Source: Spironucleus salmonicida (taxonomy: Eukaryota > Fornicata > Diplomonadida > Hexamitidae). From it: DNA of 64,000 nt. The first letter of the stretch is position 1, and the number at the start of each line of letters is the position of its first letter. The stretch lies in assembly GCA_000497125.2 (NCBI GenBank), contig CM035320.1, forward strand, positions 318,001 through 382,000, written 5' to 3'. Positions 24,205-33,770 of the stretch are shown here, in pieces. The position numbers and the translations under genes are program-made. Under the pieces are notes generated by a model that worked only from the letters and a program-made list of their open reading frames with translations, was not told where the DNA came from and made no database searches.

Positions 24205-24954
24205 TCACTCCACCATTATTTAGGTAGACTTGGATTCCATATTATCGTAGTAAGCTAGCAAGAGGCGGTCAAATAGGTCACAGTGTGAGTATTCGAAAGT
24301 TTCATGTCCAAAGTATATTTTATTCGCATGCAGCAATCCCCTGCTAGTGCTAGTAATGAATACACAGTCCGCCGCTTAAATATCCTATATAGTGAATTTC
24401 ATCCGTTTTAGATCAATACCTAGCTCTTAACATATGCTTAGTACGGAATTTCTAACATTTCCACCAAGGACATCTTGGTCCCCAGCAGTTTAAATAGTGT
24501 TCCCCAAAATAATAAAGCAGTTACTGCTCAGACCTTCAGTTACAAACCCATCCTAGTGCATTAAAACTTCGTCAATATCAGAGGTGATAAACTGTTCCAG
24601 ACTTTGTCTTTTAACGCACCAGTTAACAGATTTTATCTACGGGTCTGCTCTCGCGGCCTCCATTAGGATAAAGTTTGAGGATAACTTTGCAGCTGGCAAG
24701 GATTCTGCAAAAAAGTCGAGATGGTTACCAACTGACATACAGTATATTCTGATGTCGGCCGGAAAGTTCTACAGAAATACATTGGCCGCGGCCATAATCT
24801 GCTTGCACGCCATTGGGCGAGTAAGCTCCCCAGACACCAACCTGCACAGGTGCACCTCTAGCTCTGGAATCATGGTTCTTGAGAGCGTGCGCAGCGTGGT
24901 AAATGTAATGTCCTTGTACAAAGTAAGCACGTCATGCCCCTTCAACTGAGACAC
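24205..24954 (-). CDS. class IV aminotransferase (BCAT/ADCL fold, PLP enzyme), copy 1
   Basis: 249 aa, ATG with first base 24954, TGA at 24205-24207. IKSVNW carries the likely PLP lysine. Then FVTEGLSSNCFII (consensus G.V.EG..SNIF), DVLGGNVRNSVLSICQELGI (VL.G.tR..vl.l...G) and DIQAADCVFITSTSRGLL (A.evFltst) follow in the right order. These define fold-type IV PLP enzymes: branched-chain aminotransferases, D-amino-acid aminotransferase and aminodeoxychorismate lyase. The substrate cannot be told from sequence, and the N-terminal domain is shorter than in most BCATs. Identical frame at 44662-45411. Such enzymes are often of bacterial origin in metamonads; transfer here is conjecture. Confidence 0.8.
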
Positions 24955-25042
24955 GGTGAGTTATCCATCTTTCAGGTACATTAATTAAATATACTTATAT
25001 ATTAAATTATCCACATCAGATTATTTATCATCTCGGTTATCT

Positions 25043-25651
25043 TCAAAGACGAGGTTACGCGCCAGAACGCAGCCGGAACGCGTCCACGGCCTCGCGCACC
25101 CCTTCATAGTTCAAGTCCTTTCCGTGCCTGAAAAACTACCGAAACAGGCACTCGAAGCTCTTGAACATGCTCCGGAGCACTTCCACCTCAGCTTTTCGCT
25201 CCAACTCCTCGCAAATCCGCGCCATTTGCAGCGATTCAAGTACGAAACTGGAAAGGAGCGGTACCGTTTTTGGAGTGGAACTGGGCATTCTAACCGAGTT
25301 GACGGCGATGAGCTCCTTTTGAATTTGCTGTTTTTAGTTTTGCAGTCGCTAAATCTCGATCTTCAGCACCTTGTTTTCGGTGGCCAGCGAGGTCAAGAAG
25401 GCGCTAATTTCCTGTATTTCTTGCGATTGAAAATAAGGGGCTGAGTGGGGAGAATCGAGCGGTTGCTGCTAGTTGAGGTTGAAAAACCGAATTGTAGCGA
25501 TGGCCTCGGAAATGCTGAACAGCTCTGGTTCTGGCATGGACGTAACCTGATAAATCTTTTTAATCGATTCGGTAATGAGCGATACCTAATTTGACCTGGC
25601 AGCTAAAATTCTGGCCTGATCGGAGAGCGGCAGGAGCGGTAGCATGTCCAT
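25043..25651 (-). CDS. coiled-coil protein (202 aa), copy 1
   Basis: ATG with first base 25651 (a second in-frame ATG six bases in), TGA 25043-25045. Residues about 88-120 form a heptad-rich Gln/Lys/Glu segment (ENKVLKIEIQRLQNQKQQIQ, partial), and 140-185 another charged helical part (ICEELERKAEVEVL). No membrane segment or catalytic motif; family not recognised. It is divergent from the UBR gene with 54 bp between starts, so the two may share a promoter region. Second copy at 45500-46108. Confidence 0.65.
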
Positions 25652-25705
25652 TTGTATTCTTTTTATATTTATATATAAATGTGATACTATAGCCACTTCA
25701 ATAAA

Positions 25706-28606
25706 ATGGATCTTTTGAAATAAGCGAATGATTTGGTCTAGGTAGTGAAGTCTGGCGCATGCGCCAAACCGATCTATGCGGATGAAGTTAATTTTATGTG
25801 CGACACCTGCGCTGGCTCCACCTCGGTTTTCTGCCCTTCGTGCTTCTACAACGGAGATCACCTAAATCACGATTACAGACTATCAATGAACTTGGTGGGA
25901 CTCTGTGATTGTGGCGATGAGTCTTCGTATATTTAAGAATCTTGTTGTTCAAACCATCCTCTAGTATAAGTTAGCATTTTTGATGGTGTAACTTTCGATT
26001 CGTTTTCAGAAGTATTCGACTTGCTGGTTTAGTTCTAAAGTTTCTTGCAAGAGCCTTAAGAAGATCAAACTCGATAGATTTACGATATGTGTGAGCAGTC
26101 CCCTATACTTCTTAGGATTATAGTTTTCACTCTGTTTTTCCAAAAGTAGCAGAAATAATTTTTGTTCAATAATATTAATAACATTGATATTCTCCTAGAC
26201 GTAATAAATTAGAATAACTTTGCGAACCATCTTCTAGTTAAGCTTGAAAGCTTTGTTTTTGTAGATTTGCTAACGTAGGACTTCTATTTCCGCGTGTTCT
26301 CAGTGTTACTGTTCTCCCATAATTTAGAACAATTGATAATATGGCCGAACAGAGCAATTTAGATGATGTCAGTTTAAATCCTAACGGAACCAAAAACATA
26401 AATTTATGTTGCACAATTCAAAATTTATTCTAGGTTACTCAGATTTATGAGAGAAAAAATATAGCTTAAAAGCTAGCTGGACGGGAAACTTCTACAGGTG
26501 ACAGATCTGTTCTACCAGTTTCAGTAAATATCACAGCCACACCAAGTCAAGTACCTATTTATCTACGATCATGAGCTTTTTGAAGAAATCTTGAGGTTTC
26601 ATGAGGTAGTAAACTTCTATGGGAAGATTAACCCAGATGACTGTGGGGAGAACTTCAATACGTTTTTATAGGAGGTTAATATTTATGTATATTACATTAA
26701 ATTTATCATAGGACCGTTTTACGCGATTTGCAACTACTCAGACTTAGAGATCGGTAGTACAGATGTAATTTTAAGCAGGTAACATATAAAAGGGGACGTC
26801 CGAAGCTAGTGTAGCATTAATACTAATTTCTACTAATCTGTAAATTTTTAACTAGCGGTCGAGATGGTAAGTGTTCAAATTAAGTTTAGCTAAATGCAAA
26901 CAAACTACTTCTTGCTTTTCCCATAATAGTTTATATAAATTTTTATTACTAACTAGATTTATAGACTAAACCTAGACAAAGCAGAATATTTTAGCATGTT
27001 GGCATCTAAGTTAAATATACCGTTAACCGATTTAATAGACCAACTTCTCCAGGATCCATATATTTTCTTAATTTTCAAATAGCAAATTCTATCATAGACA
27101 TGCTTTAAGAAACATATCTATGAGCTTGGCATAGCAGTTAACTTTTGCGCTAATGACTCATTTTTTAGCAACCACTGGTTCAAAATAGTTAACTTCGTCC
27201 AATTTGCTATTCCTTTAGCCGGTAAAAACTACTTCAAGGATAACAACTTGATTAAGCTAGAGATCCTGAATTAGATTCTATTTAATATCAATATTCTTGA
27301 CGAGGAGCTATTTTTACGAATTTTCTTATCTCTACAGTTCGTCTAAATATAGAATGCAAAATTATCAGGAATTTTGGATAAAACCGGGTTCAGACGCAAT
27401 CTTGTCTTAGATGCTGCCAGAGAAATATTCAATACTGAACCTAACCCAAAAAAGCTTAAATCAGCAGTAGTGAAGCTAAAAACTTCTTCATTCGTTGAGC
27501 CTTCGATGAGCTCAAATCCAGATGCAATATGGCAAAGGATGGAAGATGCTGATGTACTAGGACGGATGTTTGTAGACAATTTGGGCGGTAATAATTGTGA
27601 GCATTTGGTAGATTAGTCATTTCTATAATTCCTGGAAAGTAATTATATTAATGCTAATTTTAGTGCTAAAATAACTATATTGCGTATATTTTAGTTAAAA
27701 AGATACAAGAGCCCAGTATATATTAACTAAAGTGATTAACGACTTATTAGGCTTGAATAGAGATTTTTTACGTCTGTAGAGGTTAAAATTTAGAAGGTTT
27801 CATTATACTAGCGTATGTCAAAATTAAAAGCTCGTCCACCTACAAATACCCTTATGGGTGTACCTGAATTAAGGGTATCACATACCCCGTGCGCAGTTTG
27901 CCATGATAATATGGTAAATCATGTGTAATTTTTGAGTATTAAACCATAATAGATAGGAGTATCGGTAGGTTTATGCGGACATTTATGTCATTAAGAATGC
28001 GCATCTGGGCTCACTGCTTGCCCTATATGTGGGATGTTGATCACATGCTTACTTGGTATAGAATAATAGGAAATAGGAGTGTTTTCTACTTTCTCTGAAT
28101 ATTTTACATCTAAACGTGATTAGATTATCGATTTCTACTAGTTTTTTGCTAACTGTGGTGATGTGGACTAAAATTTTAAGACACGTGTATTAGTACGAGC
28201 AGAATACATTATGGATCAAATTACACTTAAATTAGGTAATCCATTAAATTCTATAAAATTTTAAACTTCAGATTAATACAAATTTTTCGCTAATATATTC
28301 ATGAACACTCTTACTTAATAAGTGCAGTAATTTTAGACCTATATTTGTAGTGCTTGCTCTAATCTTACAAAGCCTGATCTTAATTTTTGCCTTGGATGTG
28401 GAAGCATTCTATGTGGATCGTGTCGCTGTCAAAGTTGTAATCGTGACGTTATTTGGTAGGTTGTCAATGGATTTATTACTACTGGTGGGAGATAATTCCC
28501 AGCCCCATATCGAGACTAATTTGGTTAAGTTGGCGGAGTTCAAGGAGGTGAAAGAAGATTGGATCTAGAAATGGTAGCAGCCTTAATATAAGAAATGATA
28601 GAGTGA
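25706..28606 (+). CDS. UBR-box E3 ubiquitin ligase (N-recognin, UBR1-type), complete copy
   Basis: 966 aa from ATG 25706 to TGA 28604-28606. The UBR box at residues 19-84 has Cys19, CDTC (32-35), CPSCF (43-47), H52/H55, CDCGD (67-71) and CC...H (80-84), the zinc ligand pattern of N-degron-binding UBR domains. After a long helical middle, CAVCHDNM with CGHLCHQEC and CPICG forms a RING/RING-H2 near 728-775. The C-terminus (LNFCLGCGSILCGSC, PAPYRDQFGQVGGVQGG) matches the UBR1-family cap domain. It would ubiquitinate proteins with destabilising N-termini. At 966 aa it is about half the size of yeast Ubr1. The 5' ~600 codons are duplicated at 46163. Confidence 0.87.
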
Positions 28607-28892
28607 TCTTTATAGAATATCATAATTTTTAGCTAACAATTTACTATTTATCTAGTATAAAATATTACAATCATAGATAGATTGATATCATAGATAACCT
28701 TAAATATTTAATATTATCTAAAGATTGTCGAATTATTCATTTATTGTTTCATATTTTTTAATAGATTCGTATACTTAAATCTAATATTATCTTAAAATTC
28801 TATTATCTTTAACTAGTAATATTTTTGTATATACAGCCAAAATACAGTAAATGATAGTGATAAATTTTAATATATATATTTAACTTTATAAA

Positions 28893-29342
28893 ATGTCATT
28901 CACTACTATGGATAGATGTTAATCTTAATGTCTCACTACCTGCTATAAGCATTTTAATTTATATCGATGTAGATATAATCTAACGTATTCTTAGCTTGTT
29001 TTTTACTTATTCTATGCAGCTATTATGTTGGTTGTCATTGGAGGAATGATTTATGCACACCATGTTTATAAGTTACGTCAAGGTTTCCGGAAGGAGAAGA
29101 ATGGGCCCTGCTGCTTCCGCTACGTGCGGGACGAGCACCGCCAGGAGATGCGCCAGGTGGTGTACGTCGAGGACGGCTACGGCAACCTCACGGAGGTCGG
29201 CCACGACTACGTCCTCGTGCCGCAGCGGACCCGCCAGCCGGAGCTGGTACCGCCGCCCCCGGCGCCCATCATGGCTGACATCCAGCCCCCGCAGGAGTAC
29301 CAGCAGCCCAAGGTGGTCCCGAACACCGCGCCGCAGTTCTGA
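28893..29342 (+). CDS. four-cysteine single-pass membrane protein, member A1 (149 aa)
   Basis: ATG 28893 to TGA 29340-29342. Cys at 9, 13, 17 and 26, NLT glycosylation site at 29, membrane helix at about 35-57, then KLRQGFRKEKNGPCCFRYV and a Pro-rich tail (PELVPPPPAPIMADIQPP). From codon 65 onward (base 29085) the sequence is GC-rich and virtually identical to the 42-, 48- and 50-kb members. Upstream the same architecture is encoded by AT-rich, quite different DNA. The gene is thus a join of a private ectodomain and a shared tail. The GPCCFRYV Cys pair just inside the membrane could be palmitoylated (inference). Function unknown. Confidence 0.8.
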
Positions 29343-29404
29343 GTGAGCGGGGTCGGACGGAGTGATTTCAGTTTCCACATTACACCTGCATCCCGGCCCG
29401 AAAT

Positions 29405-29785
29405 ATGCAGGTTTCCCCCGCACCACAAATGCAAGTAGTCGCCGTCACCTGCTCCGCCTGCGGCTTCCTGTCCAACGAGAAGCCCGGCGTCGCCACCTGC
29501 GCCTTCTGCGGTTCCGCCGACGTGGCCGAGGTCCCCACCGAGGCGCCCCTCTCCCACGACAGGGAGTTCCTGGAGCTGTGCAGCGCGAAGTTCGGCAAGA
29601 GCTACGCCAGCCTCAAGCAGATCTCGGACGAGTTCGCCTTCGACGAGACCTTCATCCACCTCACCATCAAGAACGCCGAGCTGTGGCAGTACTGCCTCGA
29701 GCAGCCCACCTTCGAGGCGCTCCTGGACCTCTGCGGTGCCAACCAGCACAAGAGAGGCCCCGCGATCTGCCCCGGGCCCCAGTGA
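29405..29785 (+). CDS. zinc-ribbon protein (126 aa), copy 1
   Basis: ATG 29405 to TGA 29783-29785. A C-terminally closed double CxxC knuckle, CSAC at 16-19 and CAFC at 32-35, forms a likely zinc ribbon. A ~75-aa helical domain (REFLELCSAKFGKSYASLKQ, FDETFIHLTIKNAELWQYCL) and a short GPAICPGPQ end follow. No TAA/TAG Gln; all Gln are CAG, fitting the high GC. Family not recognised. 62 bp after the membrane protein and 40 bp before the next gene on the same strand. Identical copies at 42880, 48104 (minus strand) and 50547. Confidence 0.72.
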   Translation: MQVSPAPQMQVVAVTCSACGFLSNEKPGVATCAFCGSADVAEVPTEAPLSHDREFLELCSAKFGKSYASLKQISDEFAFDETFIHLTIKNAELWQYCLEQPTFEALLDLCGANQHKRGPAICPGPQ

Positions 29786-29825
29786 TCTGTCTCCCCACTG
29801 ACGCGCGGTGCCCGCCACTCCACAA

Positions 29826-30032
29826 ATGGGAGCCTGCGCCCAGGACGACTTCGTCCCCGCTGCCATCATCCAGCACGAGTACGCGGCCTACGACTTCGCC
29901 CAGAACTCCGCCGCCTCCCTGGTGAGCGAGCGTCAGGCCCAGAGCCGCGCAGGACTGTCCCTGAGCATGGCACGGGCCCTGGTGGAGGAGGAGCAGCCAG
30001 ACGTCCACGCGGAGTGGGACCTAATCGAGTGA
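29826..30032 (+). CDS. small protein with MGAC N-terminus (68 aa), copy 1
   Basis: ATG 29826 to TGA 30030-30032. MGACAQDD suggests possible N-myristoylation at Gly2 with palmitoylation at Cys4, although position 6 is not Ser/Thr. The rest is an Ala/Gln/Glu-rich helix (SERQAQSRAGLSLSMARALV). Preserved intact in three block R copies. Function unknown. Its stop is 19 bp from the stop of the convergent Myb-like gene. Confidence 0.6.
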   Translation: MGACAQDDFVPAAIIQHEYAAYDFAQNSAASLVSERQAQSRAGLSLSMARALVEEEQPDVHAEWDLIE

Positions 30033-30051
30033 TATCGCCAAATAGAGAGTC

Positions 30052-30327
30052 TCACTGGTCGAACCGGCCCAGCCTCTTCAGGTAGAAGTACTGGTTCTTG
30101 ATCTACACGCGCGTCATCTCCGGGAAGTCGCTGCGCTGGATCTGCTTCAGGTCGTAGCCGTGTTTCCGCACGGAGTGCACGAGGCGCTGCTTCATCTGGA
30201 AGGTCCAGAGGTTGTAGTCCTGCCGCAAGAAGGCGTGGTGGCTAGGGACCTCCTGGTTGTGGTCTGCCATGTCGTAGACATCCTGGGTGCCGAGTATAAG
30301 GATGAGCTGGTTTATGACGCTATCCAT
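30052..30327 (-). CDS. small Myb/SANT-like protein (91 aa), copy 1
   Basis: ATG with first base 30327, TGA 30052-30054. Residues about 40-88 fit one Myb/SANT repeat: LWTFQMKQRLVHSVRKHGYD, then LKQIQ, FPEMTRVQIKNQYFYLKR, matching W..eed..L...v...G.dw..I....f..rt..Q.knry..L. One aromatic per helix is present, and helix 3 (TRVQIKNQYFYLKR) is the likely DNA-contact helix. Short single-repeat Myb-like proteins are common in diplomonads. The frame is open further upstream but has no ATG. Second copy at 51194; a 14-codon remnant at 43527. Confidence 0.7.
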
Positions 30328-31424
30328 TTTGTGGAAATGGTATCCCGATACTGCTATATAACGGGATATCGGCACTAATACCAGATTGGAACGCACTGAT
30401 AGTTCCAGCTTAATTTTTACTTTGTCCTGAATATGTGTATAATATCAGTACTGTAAGTTAGAGGTAACTTTCGAAACCATCGTATCATATGTATACCGCT
30501 AAGTATTAGTCTGTAGTTGATTCCAGATTTTGTGTTCTATATGTTTACAGCTGGCCCCGCGTGTATGCGGAACTATCTCAAAATATACAAATTCTGTCCA
30601 CTCCAATCTAGGCTCCAGAGCATAGCACGCATCCCCGCATCAAAATAACCTGTTTTTGTGGTTTACGTGTGTGGTTTAATTTAAGTTTTATGAGACAGTG
30701 TGCTGTGTTTAAGGAGCTGCAGAGGGGGGGGGCATAGTCTGACACACTAGAAGCAGCTCAGTTCAGGTTTTTGTACTTTGGAAATTTGTTTTATTGGTGG
30801 AGTAACTGATAGATGACAGCGTAAACCACATCTTATAATATATAGGAAGCCAAGTTAAAACTCAGAAAACGATTACCAATTAATATACAGCTAAATTTAG
30901 AATTTCTGTTTTAACTTTAAATACAATTGACTGCAATTATTTATATACATATAACTTTTATCTATTTTTGGGAAACTGTCTTAATCTATGTTTAAGTCCG
31001 AGATTTTATTATGTTTAAAAATTGTTTGAGTACTCTTAACCATTTTATTATTGTATAATATTCATTTAAATCAGTTTATGAGTGTTCTGAATTATATGAA
31101 AGTGCCAAGGTAAGCAGCCTTATTTCTTGTAAGAAACTTTGGACACTTAAGTCTCGACAATGGATAATCATCCTAGGAGAACCAAAATATTTTTTAATTC
31201 TAGATTAGGATCATGCGGCCAATTCCAGTAATAGCTGCAATGCAGGTGCCTTCGTATTCGTGGAGATATCTGTTGACTCGCTTGCAATGCAGCCACAAGC
31301 ACATGAGTTCACTTCATACCTGTGTATCCAATCCGTACTTGCGTGTTAAAGCATTTTAAATATTTTGTTGGGGTGGTTCGAATTTTGGTGGAAAATTAAA
31401 AATATATTCATATACCTTTACTTA
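30328..31424. other. spacer between Myb-like and CRMP-B genes, repeated at 51470-52568
   Basis: Conserved between the two full block R copies. It includes a run of 9 G near 30725 (11 G in the copy) and GC-richer patches at 30545-30620 and 31200-31340. No supported open frame. A non-coding RNA is possible, but no fold was established. Confidence 0.45.
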
Positions 31425-32306
31425 TCACTTCTTGCCCTTCTTAATGAAGTAGTAGGCAAGGCCGCCTCCCACGGCTCCGATCACTGCCACTACGCCAACT
31501 ATGATACCAACGATGACCCCAGTGCCGGTGCTCACCTTGTCTACAACCTCAGGCTCAGCTTCAGCTTCGGCAGGCCAGCATTTAAATCCGCGCATTTCGA
31601 ACCCTGAGATGCAAATCGTGCACGACCCATCCTTATCCATCTAGTGGTTGGGCATGCAAGAGCCGCATTTCTAAGTATCTTCCGCACATGTGGCACAATT
31701 TTGAGAGTTTCCACATTTACAATCTGAGGTGAGGCCTGGGGCGCAAGCGGTAGCAGTTCCGTCCTTGCAGTACTAACCATTTGATAGAAGACTACACCTA
31801 GCTGTACAGGTTCCGTTAATTGTTGTAACGCTATCCTCGTCGCCACTGCAGAAATAGCAAAAATCTTGTGTCTCGCATGCGTCACATTGCAATTTGCAAG
31901 GCGTACATATCTTTGCTGCTACATCACAATATTGCGCCCCTTGCTCTTGTATGCATTCCTTATTGCTGTTGCATGTTTTCATACATTTGTTGGTGCTAGT
32001 GTTCAAAACGTAGCCTTCCACACATTTCTGGCAGGCGTCCTAGCTTTTGCAGTCTATGCAACCCTTCATGCATTTCTTGCAGGTATTGTCCTTCAGATAA
32101 GTGCCAGCGAAGCACGTAGTACAAAGAGGTCCATTACATTATGTACAATTATCTGTTTATTAGTTATCTGTGCAGGAACAGCCTTGACCGAAAACTATTT
32201 ACCCGGGGCATGCCAAACAATTAGCGGAAGTATCATCAGTGGCAGGGCAGTAGAAGCCAGCCTTGCATTTGTTCTCTCTCTTTTGGCAGGTTCCTGATTC
32301 CGCCAT
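31425..32306 (-). CDS. cysteine-rich membrane protein CRMP-B, copy 1 (293 aa)
   Basis: ATG with first base 32306, TGA 31425-31427. CxxC-rich ectodomain (CLACPGQ, CTQCNGPLCTTC, CKKCMKGCIDC, CYFCSGDE) to about residue 240, an acidic AEAEAEPEVVDK linker, membrane helix at 264-288 (IVGIIVGVVAVIGAVGGG), and a KKGKK end. Same VSP/HCMP-like architecture as CRMP-A, and the same IVGIxVGVVA helix start, so the two are related. Internal TAA/TAG Gln. No signal peptide in frame with this ATG. Copy at 52569-53450 differs in few residues (TPCK against KTCK). Confidence 0.83.
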
Positions 32307-33770
32307 TATGGAAAGCGTAAGATTTAGTATTATAGCTCGGGATTCATTATACTACTTTTTTTAAGATTTCTCTACTATAATTAGATGTATATACTGTATT
32401 TTTGGTATAATTGAAAAATGCTACAATATTCAAATTTTAGTAACTTATATTAATAGTATATTATCCAATTGCTACTTTCAGTTATAGTAATTATACTCAG
32501 ATGAATACTTATTTTAAAAGTAAAAGGAGTTCAGATTATTTAGTTTTTGCACATTGTTAGTATTTAGTTCTTTTCATAGATGTTGGTTTTAGTTATCAAA
32601 AATATTATTGATTATGAATTGTATATAAGTATTTATTAATTTAACTAACTTAGATGTAATATTTACTTATATATTTAATATTGTATAAAGTTATTAGCTA
32701 TTAATTTACAATCTAAAGTAATCAAACAAAATAAAGTAGACAGTTTTTTTATTAAACAAAATGATTATATATTATGATTACAATAGCAAATTCTCATTTT
32801 CAAATTTATAAATTTTCATGGATTTAGTTGAAGGCTTTTATAATAAAATTGTGCGCATTTTTTTCTCATTAAATCTAAAACTTTTTCATTGAATAATAGA
32901 AATATATTTCACTTGGGTTAATGTTTAAAGACCATATCTAAATAATCCAATAAATTAACATTATATTTTTATATATTTTATAATTGTATAATAGCTTGAT
33001 TTCATCATTTATCTTTTTTAACCAGTACAGATAAATATAAACAATGTAATATTCCATTAATAGAATCCATAAGATTGTATATTATTTATTAAAGAGAGGA
33101 GCTAATTTTACTAATAAAGAATATTAATATTTTCAACATATCATCAATTATTTTATAAACTGGTTATGCCAGATAAAACTTATGACATGTTTCAAAGCTA
33201 AATTTTATAAATTATCACAATAAAATATTCTAATTAATCATATTTTTTCATTACAAACAAAGGAACTCCATAACATATTTAATCTATTCCTCACTCTGCA
33301 TCATTTTTAAAATATTTTACAAATCATTAAGTAATATGATTCATAGAACAAATAATCGTAATGGCATATTCAGATCAATTCACCTCTACTGAATGTTATA
33401 TTATATCTTCAAAACTTATCATAATAGTAAAAGATTTATAATATTTCAAGTTTTATACCAGTATAAAATAATATTGAAACATATAAAGTGAAATATTTAT
33501 AATACTTCTAAAAATAATTTAAAAAATACTATAATATCTTTAAATTTCATAATATTTTCAGTTTATTCAAGAGTAAAACAATTTAAAATGAATTCTCTTC
33601 ATCGTTCCTTAGTATAATATAATCATAATCCTAATATGATAACTCCTTTGAATAACATATTTTGCATGACTTATCTCGTCATATCTTACTATCATATACA
33701 TATAAAAGTATATTAATTAAAAATTAATTTAATATAATATATATTTATAGAAATATTTATTCCGCAAAAA
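32307..33770. other. intergenic, about 80% A+T
   Basis: Block R homology ends at about 32608. Beyond it nothing but AT-rich sequence was recognised up to the MORN gene. Confidence 0.5.

Larger units (their letters stand above)
23834..27509 (+). repeat. segmental duplication block Q, copy 1 (3.68 kb)
   Basis: Direct near-identical copy of 44291-47966 (constant offset 20457, a handful of substitutions). It contains the end of an LRR-like fragment, the aminotransferase, a coiled-coil gene and the first ~600 codons of the UBR gene. The right edge falls inside the UBR gene. This copy runs on into a complete UBR gene, so it is the likely donor for that end. At the left edge the 44-kb copy continues further into the LRR-like sequence. 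Confidence 0.92.
29085..32608 (+). repeat. duplication block R, copy 1 (3.52 kb, GC-rich at left)
   Basis: Left part (to about 30.4 kb) is roughly 65% GC. Matches 50227-53749 over its whole length, 42560-43568 for the first ~1.0 kb, and inverted 48047-48915 for the left part. Offsets are +13475 and +21142 (then +21144, because a G run has 9 against 11 bases). Confidence 0.92.

Noticed and set aside
29073-30008. Long open frames on the opposite strand of the GC-rich cassettes (113-220 codons) repeated in every block R copy
   Set aside because: They are shadows of the genuine CAG-using genes. GC-rich DNA has few stops in any frame, and their products are low-complexity Arg/Gly/Leu with no motifs.
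31079-31390. Plus-strand frame (MSVLNYMKVPR start) upstream of CRMP-B
   Set aside because: Runs on antisense through CRMP-B and has no recognisable protein character; chance reading.
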